Shown here: positions 30,636-39,319 of the stretch, piece after piece
How positions within the stretch are numbered: the stretch's first letter is position 1
Layout of the letters: each line of letters begins with the position of its first letter
Translations under genes and position numbers: made by a program
Origin: Orobanche coerulescens
Taxonomy: Eukaryota; Streptophyta; Magnoliopsida; Lamiales; Orobanchaceae
Length of the DNA: 64,000 bases
Reading direction: 5' to 3'
NCBI GenBank assembly: GCA_033398695.1
Contig: CM065814.1
Span: 78,944,358 to 79,008,357, forward strand
Notes under the pieces: model-generated
The model's database searches: none
What the model was told of the DNA's origin: nothing
Seen by the model: only the letters and a program-made list of their open reading frames with translations

Positions 30636-32491
30636 TGTTAGGAATATGCCCTCGAATGCCACTCAGGGGATGAGAGAGTAAGGGCATTGTACTTGTAATT
30701 ATGCAATAATTAATAAAAAGACAATACGATTCATTCACTGTTTATTGTATTTCAATTGCATTCTTGACTTGGTAAACATTGAAGTGAAGTCCATGTAAAT
30801 AAATCGAACATTCCATTCTCGTTATGGGATAAGAGAAAATGCACTGGAAGTGTTTAAAGTTTATTTACGTAAATTGTTCGCAAGTCAATAAACTTAAAAT
30901 GGGCATTAAGTTTTAATACGACTTGTATAACTGATGCTAGGACGTGTGCACGTCTTGATAGCATAGTTATAAGTATATTGGTGGGGCCAGTATACTCGAA
31001 CACGACTCATACTTGATTCAGTCACACGGTATTCACTCTCGGAGAGTCGATGACGAATCGAAAGGTTGTGATAGTATACGTGGACCTTTGACTTGAGGGT
31101 TCAGTAGAAGATGTGCTTGTGACGTTTAGTTTGTCATTAGAGTAGTTAGACTCATTTGCTTAATTGCTGAGTCGACCTCGAAGTGCGGACTATACGGGCA
31201 GGTAGCAGTCTTTACTATACGCCAAGAAAGGATTCTATCTCCTGTTAGTGAGCAGGCGAATGTCCTATACGGTTAATGGCAAATAAGATCATAAGTCTTT
31301 GGCCAAAGCATTCTGATATAGTCGTATTAGATACACTATTAATCAGTCGGTCTTGATTTGCATTAACACATGTATAGAGTTTAGTCAACAGTAGGGTTTG
31401 ACTTTACCGTGACCCGAAGACTTGACCGGGATATCTGATGAAGGGTCTATACGTATATAGTATTCACGACATAATGGTTCTGGAATGATCCCTTCATTCG
31501 TTCTAGATCGGGGTTTACAGTGCGGCCCGCTAGTGGCTAAGTGCTACCCGCACTCATTGGTTCCTCCCAATGCCTTTGAGACGGACCTCTGAGTCGCGCA
31601 TTAGGAGCGTTGACGGATAAATGTGAATTTATTATCTCTCTAATTAATTAGATATTGGATATCTAATTATGATTTATTGGATAAATCAAAGGCGGTCTCA
31701 TGAATTAAAATTAAGTTAGGGTAATTAATTTAATTCATAAATTATATTTCTTAGAGAAATATATTTGTATTTGATATAATTAATTAATTAGATTAATTAA
31801 TTAATATAAATACATTGATGATTAAAAGGAGTGTATTTAACGGAGTAGTTTGACGAACGTTCGGTACACGAGCCGAGTGACTCGGCTCGTTTATAGGAAG
31901 CTTCCTTATAGGCCGCCCCCCACCTCACATGGCCATTACATTTTGCATGTTGTGTTTGTTGTAAAGTCATCTTAATAATGTTTGAGATTCCTCTCACATT
32001 ATTTTTATTCATTATGATGAGTTGTTATATTATATATATAACCAACTCCTGATGAAGTAGTGTACAACAAACACACATATTTCAGCTTGCAAATCAGATT
32101 CTGGCCGTGAGAGTTTGAGTGAGGAAGAGAATTTTTTTTAGTTATTTTCATCTTAGAGGTGAAAGAAATTCAAAGAAAAATAGAGAGTAAATTCCTATAG
32201 TAATTCCTAGCCGTGTTCTTGGAGAACGGATTGCTATCGAATTTTTCCGGGCAAATTCCGATGCGTGTAAAGTAGAGGCATCGTATTTTCGGTGCTTGGA
32301 ACGAAGAGATTTCGTGTTCGGGATGGGATCGTAATCATCGTATACTTTTTACGAAGATTTATTTCAAAGGCTTCAAGGGTATGAACCTTTATCTTTGTAT
32401 TTTTTTTCGTATATACGTTACTTGATCGATCCTGTTTGGGATTCGTATTTATTTCCGCTGCGTATTTCGTTTTATTTTCGGAATCCCAACA
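30636..32491 (+). repeat. Element B 3' LTR
   Basis: 1856 bases matching 8543-10398. It is followed by CAACG (32492-32496), the second copy of the B target-site duplication. Confidence 0.95.
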
Positions 32492-32660
32492 CAACGTTAT
32501 GCGGATGGATTTCACTGCACCACTCTGAGGGAATATGACGATGTAGTCACAGCATACGCCAGTACGATTGTCAGTTCGGATACCGGGTTTAACCAAAAGA
32601 AGCAGAAGACATCTAATCAGTCCGGGAGCACCAGTAGAATGAACTCGGGAATTGGGTTCT
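32492..32660 (+). pseudogene. Element H gag, second part
   Basis: H gag resumes in frame after B: YADGFHCTTLREYDDVVTAY, then NQKKQKTSNQSGS. It is cut at 32660 by element L; GTTCT (32656-32660) recurs at 40943-40947, where the zinc-knuckle part follows. This fragment is only ~55 codons. Confidence 0.88.
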
Positions 32661-34297
32661 TGATAAGTGTCAGTTTTATACACTTATCCATGATTTGTAT
32701 CGATAAATTTCACCCATAATTGAGCTAGTCTACTCGTTTTTTGCTTTTAATTAATTAGTTTTTTAAAATTTTATTTTTATCGGATAAAGATGTAAATCTA
32801 GTCTTAATCGGATTGAATTACTGATTTACTCAAGAAATAACATGTTTATAAAATATTCTCTTTGTTGAATTTTTATGTATTCATGTTGTAGGGCTTTCCG
32901 AGACGAGTTCGGCAGTCTTTCCGGATTCAAAATCTGAGTTATATATCAAAAGTTATCATCTGAAGAAGATTTGGGGCTAAAACGCAAAGTCAGAAATTTC
33001 TAGGCTGAAAATGAAGTCTGAAACTCCATACGGGCGTAACATCATAACATACGGGCGTAACTCACAAATGCAGAAAAATGTAGCCATGTTACGGCCGTAA
33101 CTACTCAATGTTACGGTCGTAAGTCATCCAAGTTACGGCCGTAACTCCTCAATGTTACGGCCGTAACTCTTGGCAGATTTTTGATCATTGTATAATTTTT
33201 TATACTTTTGGTCTATTATTGAGGGGATGGCTGGCATTGATCCGATCTATTGTAATAATGCTGGAATTTTGGAGCTATTAGATGACTTTAGGTGTATAAA
33301 TAGACCCCTTAGATCCATCATCATTCATCATTCATCTTATAATTTTCCATTTTTTTTGTAAACTTTTCTTTTTGTGTGAAGAACACACTTGTGTTCTTGA
33401 GTGATCTTTGTAGTGTGGTATAACATATGTTGTTCAGAGAGTTTATTGTTTCTATCTCCTTTATCTACTAAGGGAGTTAGGATCAATTCTTTCTCTTGAT
33501 TCAACTAATAATGACCACACAAGCTTGTAATATGTGTAATAAACCCTTCATGGGCTAAGTAATCTTTAGTTGGGATTATAAACAAGGTCAGTCATGTTAT
33601 TTATGTTTGTATAAAGATCTATTGTGAATTACTTATTATTGTGTGTGATTTTCATTGTTTTAACAATCTTTATTTATTTGGCCAATAAATGACGATATTT
33701 ATGGTCTTCATATGTTTCGAAAGAAAATATGTTTGATTAGATCAAAGGATCTTCACTCTAAGTTATTCTAGGGGATAGAAATATACCTCTAGTCCTTAGA
33801 TGATTCTTTGAGTTATTTTCATAAATCCTAATGCTATGTATTGAAGCCAATCAACATAGAAATATAGTGGATTGATTCAATATGTAAGGGGCGTTTTATA
33901 GTTCGAAAGAGAAACCGTCTTTTTAAGGAAAATCGAATCTACACAACATAATAAGTAAAATTCATCTTATGATCTCCTATACATCTTTTATAACTAATGA
34001 CGAACTAAGTTTGTAATCCCAACTATTTCATTTTATCGTTAATCAATCTATTATTATTGCTATCTTATTATTTCCTTATAATATTAAAACTAATATTGCA
34101 TTTTCTTTGCAATTATTAAACCAAACTTTTTAATTGTGTGTTTCACTTATCTTTGTATCTATAAAAATAGACTAATAGTGTATAATTCAAATTATAACAA
34201 AACTTCCTTTTGGGATCGATAAACCGGACTCAAAAAGTCCACTTTACTACTTGATACGATATCGTGCACTTGCGATAGTTACACTAAAAGCGTGTCA
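32661..34297 (+). repeat. Element L 5' LTR
   Basis: Contains the GTTACGGCCGTAAC palindrome array (33028-33167). A TATAAATAGACCCCTTAG segment near 33294 is a good candidate for the LTR promoter TATA box, about 1 kb before the LTR end. No genes inside. Confidence 0.95.
33028..33167. repeat. GTTACGGCCGTAAC palindrome array in L LTR
   Basis: Perfect 14-base palindromes lie at 33088-33101, 33132-33145 and 33154-33167. One changed copy is at 33110-33123 and two shorter relatives (ATACGGGCGTAAC) are near 33029 and 33050. The 22-base period between the last four units is exact. In the 3' LTR (about 39682-39826) most copies are altered. Confidence 0.88.
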
Positions 34298-34303
34298 AGT
34301 TTT

Positions 34304-34321
34304 TGGCACCGTTGCCGGGGA
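34304..34321 (+). other. Element L primer-binding site (tRNA-Asp type)
   Basis: TGGCACCGTTGCCGGGGA, six bases after the LTR end, near-complementary to the tRNA-Asp 3' end and the same type as in element A. Confidence 0.88.
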
Positions 34322-34403
34322 AGTATAAGAGTTATTTTGAAGTATTACATTATTAACTATTGTTATAAATACAACTTTTTCTTTGTTGTTACTTCTCTTG
34401 TCT

Positions 34404-36017
34404 ATGCGAAGGACGTATAATCGCGATTTAGTTTCACTAGATCCCGAAATTGAAGCCACATTTAGAAGAAGGCGAAGAGAACAAAAAACAAGCCGTATTT
34501 CTTCACCATCAATGGCGGACGAAGCAAACCCACCGCTTCTCCAAGAAAATGATAACGAAATAATTCCTCCGGTAGGGGGAATACCCAATGCTCAAAACAT
34601 GCAACATCAACAACATCCTATTGTGCCGGAAATAGATGAAGACAACATGCTCTTTGGGGAATTCATGAACCCCCCATCTTTGAGCGTGCAATCAAGTGTG
34701 ATCTATCCACCATTTGGAGTGGATAATTTTCAAATTCGCCCCGATGTCATCAATCTCTTCTCCAACAACAACTCATTCTATGGAAGAACCGATGAGAATC
34801 CATATCTCCATATTAACCGTTTTGTGGAGATTTGTGGAAATTTCAAATATCCAAATGTAAATGACGAGGCGATAAAAATGAGACTTTTCGTGCACACTTT
34901 GAAGGACAGAGCAAGAGAGTGGCTAGATACTTTGCCACCACGAAGCATAACAAATTGGCCTGAATTTGTTCAAAAATTCACCACTAAATACTTTCCACCA
35001 ATAAAAGTGGCGAAACTCAAATACGAAATCTCTACATTTTGTCAACAAGATTCGGAGTCATTTCACGAAGCATGGGAGAGATACAAAGATATGCTACGAA
35101 AATGTCCTAACCATGGTTTCAATTTGGGAGCACAAGTCAATTACTTCTATTCTGGACTCTTACCTACATGCCGAGCCAATGTCGATTCATCATCAAATGG
35201 TTCACTTGGAAACAAAATTATGAGAGAGGCTTATAATCTTTTTGAGGTTATAAGTGAACAAAGTGCAAGATGTCCAGACAGAAATATCCAAAAAAAACCA
35301 AATGGCGTTTTTGAAGTGGATTCTTATTCACTTATGTTGGCAAAAATTGAAGCTTTATCAAAGAAAGTCGAGGACATGTATTTTTCAACTCCTCAATCTG
35401 TGAAGACAGTGCAAACTCCACAAGTTTCAACTCTTTCATGTGAAATTTGTGGAGCAACTCACAACAGCACTATGTGTCCCTTAGCGCAACAGGAGCAGTC
35501 ATTCCCACCACCAGAACAAGTGACCTATGCTCAGAATTTCCAAAGGCAAGCATACAATCCTTACGGGCCAACATACAATACAGGGTACAAAAATCATCCA
35601 AATTTTTCTTATGCAAACAACAACAATGTGTTGAATCCAACGCATCAAGAAAAGAAGCCCGGATGGGAAGAAGCAATCACAAAGCTAGCTGAACAACAAC
35701 TGAAGTATCAACAACGAAATGATGCTTCAATTAAAAATCTGGAGACACAAGTTGGCCAAATGGCCAAAATACTTTCAGAAAGATCTCATGGCATGTTACC
35801 TAGCAATACCGAGGTAAATCCAAGGGAAAATGTACAAGCTATCACAACAAGAAGTGGAGTGCAGTTGCCCGAAATTTCTATGGAAAACCATCTGGAAAAA
35901 CAAAAAATTAAACAAAATCAGAATCAGAAAACGAATCTGATACAGGACCTTCATCTCAAAAAGGTTCAATTGCTACAAAATCTTATGTTCCACCTATCCC
36001 ATTTCCTCAACGGTTGA
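34404..36017 (+). CDS. Element L Gag
   Basis: Uninterrupted 537-codon frame. The start is ATG 34404 (MRRTYNRDLVSLDPEIEATF), the typical Athila-type Gag opening; the open frame extends upstream only through non-ATG codons. The retrotransposon gag domain lies at about residues 125-290 (LHINRFVEICGNFK, REWLDTLPPRSITNWPEF, SFHEAWERYKDMLRKCPNHG). A CCHC-like knuckle (CEICGATHNSTMC) follows near residue 350. The C-terminus has NLETQVGQMAKILSE and PSNTEVNPRENVQAITTRSG. The protease lies in another phase, with the two frames overlapping at 35912-36017. Gag forms the particle; an intact Gag fits a young element able to package its own RNA. Confidence 0.9.
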   Translation: MRRTYNRDLVSLDPEIEATFRRRRREQKTSRISSPSMADEANPPLLQENDNEIIPPVGGIPNAQNMQHQQHPIVPEIDEDNMLFGEFMNPPSLSVQSSVIYPPFGVDNFQIRPDVINLFSNNNSFYGRTDENPYLHINRFVEICGNFKYPNVNDEAIKMRLFVHTLKDRAREWLDTLPPRSITNWPEFVQKFTTKYFPPIKVAKLKYEISTFCQQDSESFHEAWERYKDMLRKCPNHGFNLGAQVNYFYSGLLPTCRANVDSSSNGSLGNKIMREAYNLFEVISEQSARCPDRNIQKKPNGVFEVDSYSLMLAKIEALSKKVEDMYFSTPQSVKTVQTPQVSTLSCEICGATHNSTMCPLAQQEQSFPPPEQVTYAQNFQRQAYNPYGPTYNTGYKNHPNFSYANNNNVLNPTHQEKKPGWEEAITKLAEQQLKYQQRNDASIKNLETQVGQMAKILSERSHGMLPSNTEVNPRENVQAITTRSGVQLPEISMENHLEKQKIKQNQNQKTNLIQDLHLKKVQLLQNLMFHLSHFLNG

Positions 36018-36691
36018 AGAATCACAAGCTCGATGCTCAATTCGGGAAATTCTTGGAAATCTTCAAAAAGCTACACATCAACATTCCTTTTGCCGATGCT
36101 CTAGCACAAATGCCAAGCTATGCCAAATTTATGAAAGATATTCTTTCCAACAAACGAAGGCTTGAAGAATACGAAACTGTCATGCTAACAGAGGAATGTA
36201 GCGCAATACTACAAAAGAAGTTACCACCCAAGCTAAAAGATCCGGGAACTTTCACAATCCCGTGTACAATTGGTGAAGTGAATTTTGGCAAAGCTCTTTG
36301 TGATTTAGGGGCAAGTATCAACTTGATGCCCCTGTCAATTTTCAACAAATTGAACTTGGGAGAAGCAAAAGCAACAACAGTTTCACTACAATTAGCCGAT
36401 CGGTCAATCAAATATCCACATGGGATAGTTGAAGATGTGCTCGTCAAAGTTGATAAATTCATATTTCCAGCAGATTTTATCATCCTCGACATGGAAGAAG
36501 ATCAGGATATTCCCATTATTTTGGGACGACCATTTCTCGCAACCGGACGTGTTCTTATTGACGTCTATGAAGGAAAGCTAATTCTCAGAGTGGAAGACGA
36601 ACATGTCATCTTCGATGTCCTAAAAACTTTGAATCATCCCTCCACAGATGATTACTATCTAAAAATTGATGCAATTGATGCCAGAATATGA
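35912..36691 (+). CDS. Element L aspartic protease region (frame -1 to gag)
   Basis: The frame is open from 35912 to the stop at 36691. It continues the Gag homology in the -1 phase (SYVPPIPFPQRL, FGKFLEIFKKLHINIPFADAL) and then carries the protease: KALCDLGASINLMPLSIF with the D-L-G loop usual for this group, PADFIILDMEEDQDI, and ILGRPFLATGRVLIDV. In element A the same regions lie in one frame, so the phase change here is most simply a small indel in the A-rich stretch 35897-35930. No good slippery heptamer was seen in the overlap. The frame ends with no sign of RT beyond. Confidence 0.85.
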   Translation, partial: TKSESENESDTGPSSQKGSIATKSYVPPIPFPQRLKNHKLDAQFGKFLEIFKKLHINIPFADALAQMPSYAKFMKDILSNKRRLEEYETVMLTEECSAILQKKLPPKLKDPGTFTIPCTIGEVNFGKALCDLGASINLMPLSIFNKLNLGEAKATTVSLQLADRSIKYPHGIVEDVLVKVDKFIFPADFIILDMEEDQDIPIILGRPFLATGRVLIDVYEGKLILRVEDEHVIFDVLKTLNHPSTDDYYLKIDAIDARI

Positions 36692-36998
36692 ACAACGTCT
36701 TGGGAATCTGACGTTAAAAGACCCAGTTTGCCAATTTATAAGAAAATTGGATGGGAAGCTTCTCCCCAACTCTTAGAAGGTGTTTAAGCCGTTTCTGAAC
36801 GTAAAATCAGAGGAAGATGTGAGCCACAATCACAACTACTGTACATACACGTAAGTATCTTTTATTTTTGTCGTAAGGTGAGATTTTCTGAATAAAAAAT
36901 GTGATACGCGATAAATGCTTTCATTATTCTATTGAGTAGTTGAAGCGCAATCAACGCAATCATAAACTTGTTAAACAATTTTTACCTTCTTTTTCTTC
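36692..36998 (+). other. Spacer between protease and LOG
   Basis: About 300 bases with no coding signal. It contains a splice-donor-like ACGTAAGTAT at about 36849-36858, which could serve splicing of a LOG message from the LTR promoter. That role is inference only. Confidence 0.5.
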
Positions 36999-37007
36999 TA
37001 TAAATAA
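36999..37007 (+). promoter_or_regulatory. TATA-like box upstream of LOG
   Basis: TATAAATAA lies 87 bases before the LOG ATG and is followed by a pyrimidine-rich, ATG-free leader (TTCTTTCATTCATCCCTC, CTCTGTTTCTCTC), the pattern of a plant core promoter with 5' UTR. A transcription start around 37030-37040 would fit. This suggests LOG was captured with its own leader or has gained a promoter; it is not proof of activity. Confidence 0.55.
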
Positions 37008-37085
37008 ACATTGTTCTTGTTTCTTTCATTCATCCCTCAAACTTGCACTTTTCTCTGTTTCTCTCTAAATAATTGCTTTTCAAAA

Positions 37086-37712
37086 ATGGAGTCATCATCT
37101 TCCACAAAAAAATTTAACACAGTCTGCATTTTTGGTGGAGCTAGTTCTGGAAAAGAGGCATGCTTTCAAGCGACCCACAACTTGGGTCGTACCTTAGGAG
37201 AAAAATGCATTCATGTAGTTTATGGAGGAGGAAGTCTAGGATTAATGGGACGAGCTGCTGCTTCTGCCTATATGGAAGGAGTAAGAGTGTTGGGAATAAT
37301 CCCAAAACCTCTGGCTGAAAGTAAAATCACCGGGTCAACTATTGGAGATGAGTTTAGATCTGTAAATATGCAAGATAGCATAACTCAAATGATAAATAAT
37401 TCTGGTGCCTTTATCACCCTTCCCGGTGGTTTTGGCACCCTTGAGGAACTTTTTCATGTGGTTACCAGAGCCCAGCTAAATGTTCATCAAAAACCAATAG
37501 GTGTGCTTAATGTCAATGGTTTCTTTGATGGTTTACTGTCTTTCATCGACTACTCTGCTGAAAAGGGCTTTATTTCCGAGCGTGCAAAACGAATCATAGT
37601 CGTTGCAACAACACCAGAAGAACTAATCAAAAAACTCAATGAGTTTGTTCCTCAACCAGATCCAGCTCTAGCTAAAATTGTCTGGGTAGAAGATTTTACC
37701 GTGACAAAATGA
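37086..37712 (+). CDS. LOG: LOG-family cytokinin riboside 5'-monophosphate phosphoribohydrolase
   Basis: An intact, intronless 208-codon gene from ATG 37086 (MESSSSTKKF); the length equals that of plant LOG proteins (about 200-220). LOG enzymes hydrolyse cytokinin riboside monophosphates to free active cytokinin plus ribose 5-phosphate in the cytosol or nucleus. Visible motifs: FGGASSGK (16-23), VYGGGSLGLMG (45-55), PGGFGTLEE (113-121, containing catalytic Glu121), then RAQLNVHQKPIGVLNVNGFF and LLSFIDYSAEKGFI. Positions 98-99, Arg-Lys in active LOGs, are Ser-Ile here, so the canonical activity may be lost or altered. Host LOG genes have several introns, so capture through RNA is likely (inference). 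It sits inside LTR element L, after protease and in the same direction. Confidence 0.93.
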   Translation: MESSSSTKKFNTVCIFGGASSGKEACFQATHNLGRTLGEKCIHVVYGGGSLGLMGRAAASAYMEGVRVLGIIPKPLAESKITGSTIGDEFRSVNMQDSITQMINNSGAFITLPGGFGTLEELFHVVTRAQLNVHQKPIGVLNVNGFFDGLLSFIDYSAEKGFISERAKRIIVVATTPEELIKKLNEFVPQPDPALAKIVWVEDFTVTK

Positions 37713-38203
37713 AAAGTGGATTCATTCCTCTCCCTTTGATAACCCATGTCGGACCTCTTGTATTTTTACTTTCTGTCGTGTGTAATAATCGTGCTAAATG
37801 ATGGCAGCTTAAGGAGTTTCTTCTTGATCTCTTGACGCGCATCTATTCGCGATTTATGTATTGTTATTTTATTACTGTAATGTTTATTGTGTTTTTTTTA
37901 TAAAAACTTTGATGGCAGCGTAAGGCGACTCTTCGGACTTTCTTGATGCGCATCTTAAAAATTGTGTTATACTTACGAGTATATTTTATTTTATTTTCTT
38001 TCGTTGTGTGCCTCGTATATTTATTCTCTTGCAGATTCTAAAAGGCGTTAGCTCAGACATCAACTTTCTTAACAGGGAGTATTCTGCTTTTCTGCATTGA
38101 TTTTTATTTTTTTTATTTTTAAACTGAGGACAGTTTTATTTTCAAGTTTGGGGGTGGTTTGTTTAATTATTTTAGTGTGTTTTGATTGATTTGGTTATTT
38201 GGC

Positions 38204-38234
<31 letters not shown>

Positions 38235-38550
38235 GTATTTTGATTTTTGAGATTTCTAGATCTGGCCAAAACACCAATAAAATAGCTATATACAAGTTTC
38301 TAAAAATCGTTTTAACCGGTTAAAAAATTGTATATTCCAAAATTTTTGAGCCTTAATCTCTCTTTCCAAGCCTTGTAATTATCATATAAAATCGAGTCAT
38401 TCGTTACCTTGAGAAAAGAAGAATCAATTGGTTGATGAAAAATAAAACTGAAATTTACTTAATTTGTGGAGTTTTTGATTTTTCATGCTTAACTAAATGA
38501 TTTTCTGCAAAAATTCTATTCCCTAAAAAAAAGGAGTCATTGGTGAAAAG

Positions 38551-38840
38551 AGCTACACGTTAGCAAATAACGGTGTGAAAGCTATCACCTAAAAAATAAA
38601 TGATGAAAAGGAGAAGTGTTGAGCAAAGAATAATGCCTAATTTTGGAAGTCTTAAATTTTGCGAAAAATAAAGGACTAACCATTGTTGGTGCGTAACTGC
38701 CGTCTCAGAAAAATTGGTGAAAAGAGCTACACGTTAGCAAATAACGGTGTGAAAGCTATCACCTTTTTACGAAAAAAATAATGAGATAGAAATTGTGTTA
38801 GTGAAAAGAGCTACTCGTTAGCAAATAACGGTGTGAAGCT
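38551..38840 (+). repeat. Three hairpin repeats in element L
   Basis: Near-identical units of about 45 bases are centred on hairpins at 38551-38583, 38725-38757 and 38809-38840. Each can pair AGCT/AGCT, ACAC/GTGT and GTTA/TAAC around a small GCAAA loop. Each is preceded by GTGAAAAG and followed by ATCAC. In the third copy ACAC reads ACTC, weakening the stem. Confidence 0.75.
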
Positions 38841-39305
38841 ATCACTGAAAGGGATGTAGTTTATGAGCAGATTTGAATTAATTAGCAGTCGAATTTCAAT
38901 ACACTCAATTTTGTGAAAATCACAATATTTGATGACGCCAATAAAATTCTTCTTCATATTGAGTCGAAAAATAAACGAGTGATCGAGAGCAACCATTGAA
39001 GGGAGTCGTGTGTATCACGAGTGGGAAAGTAATAATCAGCCTTTTGGGGGGAAAACCTTGCATTTTGGAATTATAAAATAAAAACCGTGTTTTAACTTCA
39101 AAATCATTTGTAGATTTATTTTGAATCTTGATTCATTTATATCTACTGTATAAGCTGGTTGTTGTGTATTAATGGCATTTTGATCTCCTTTTCTCTTTTT
39201 ATATTTTAATTTTTGTGTGTATTATTAGTTTTGTGTCTTATTTTTATTTTTATTTTTATTTGGAGTGTGATTAATAAAGAGTCTTGCTCGGGACTAGCAA
39301 GAATT

Positions 39306-39319
39306 CAAGTTTGAGGGTG
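39306..39319 (+). promoter_or_regulatory. Element L polypurine tract
   Basis: CAAGTTTGAGGGTG directly precedes the 3' LTR start (TGATAAG at 39320), the position of the plus-strand primer in Athila-type elements. Confidence 0.7.

Larger units (their letters stand above)
8543..32491 (+). mobile_element. Element B: Ty1-copia retrotransposon with nested insertions
   Basis: It is bounded by CAACG duplications (8538-8542 and 32492-32496) and by two LTRs of 1856 bases each (8543-10398 and 30636-32491), both starting TGTTAGGAATATGCC and ending TCCCAACA. Order: LTR, iMet-type PBS, long leader, gag, integrase, reverse transcriptase, RNase H, LTR, as in copia elements. Two later insertions interrupt it: gypsy element C (15046-29133) in the RT/RNase H region and a Cassandra TRIM (29493-30479) near the RNase H end. 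Gag is frameshifted, the protease is scrambled and part of RT is deleted, so B is defective. Confidence 0.95.
37713..39319 (+). other. Element L 3' non-coding region
   Basis: 1.6 kb without recognisable protein. It contains a diverged duplication beginning GATGGCAGC (37800-37843 and 37911-37955), an internal polypurine-like AAGTTTGGGGGTGG (about 38143-38156), a (TA)n microsatellite near 38211-38234, three hairpin repeats (38551-38840) and the final polypurine tract. Its beginning may include the captured LOG 3' UTR; no clear polyadenylation signal or poly(A) trace was seen. Confidence 0.65.

Noticed and set aside
35912..36017. Programmed -1 frameshift between gag and protease in element L
   Set aside because: No X-XXY-YYZ slippery heptamer in the gag frame was found in the overlap, and element A has both parts in a single frame; a small indel is simpler.
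37011..37085. N-terminal extension of LOG by 25 residues
   Set aside because: The longer frame opens with TTG rather than ATG and overlaps the pyrimidine-rich leader. ATG 37086 gives the family's usual length and the conserved numbering of Glu121.
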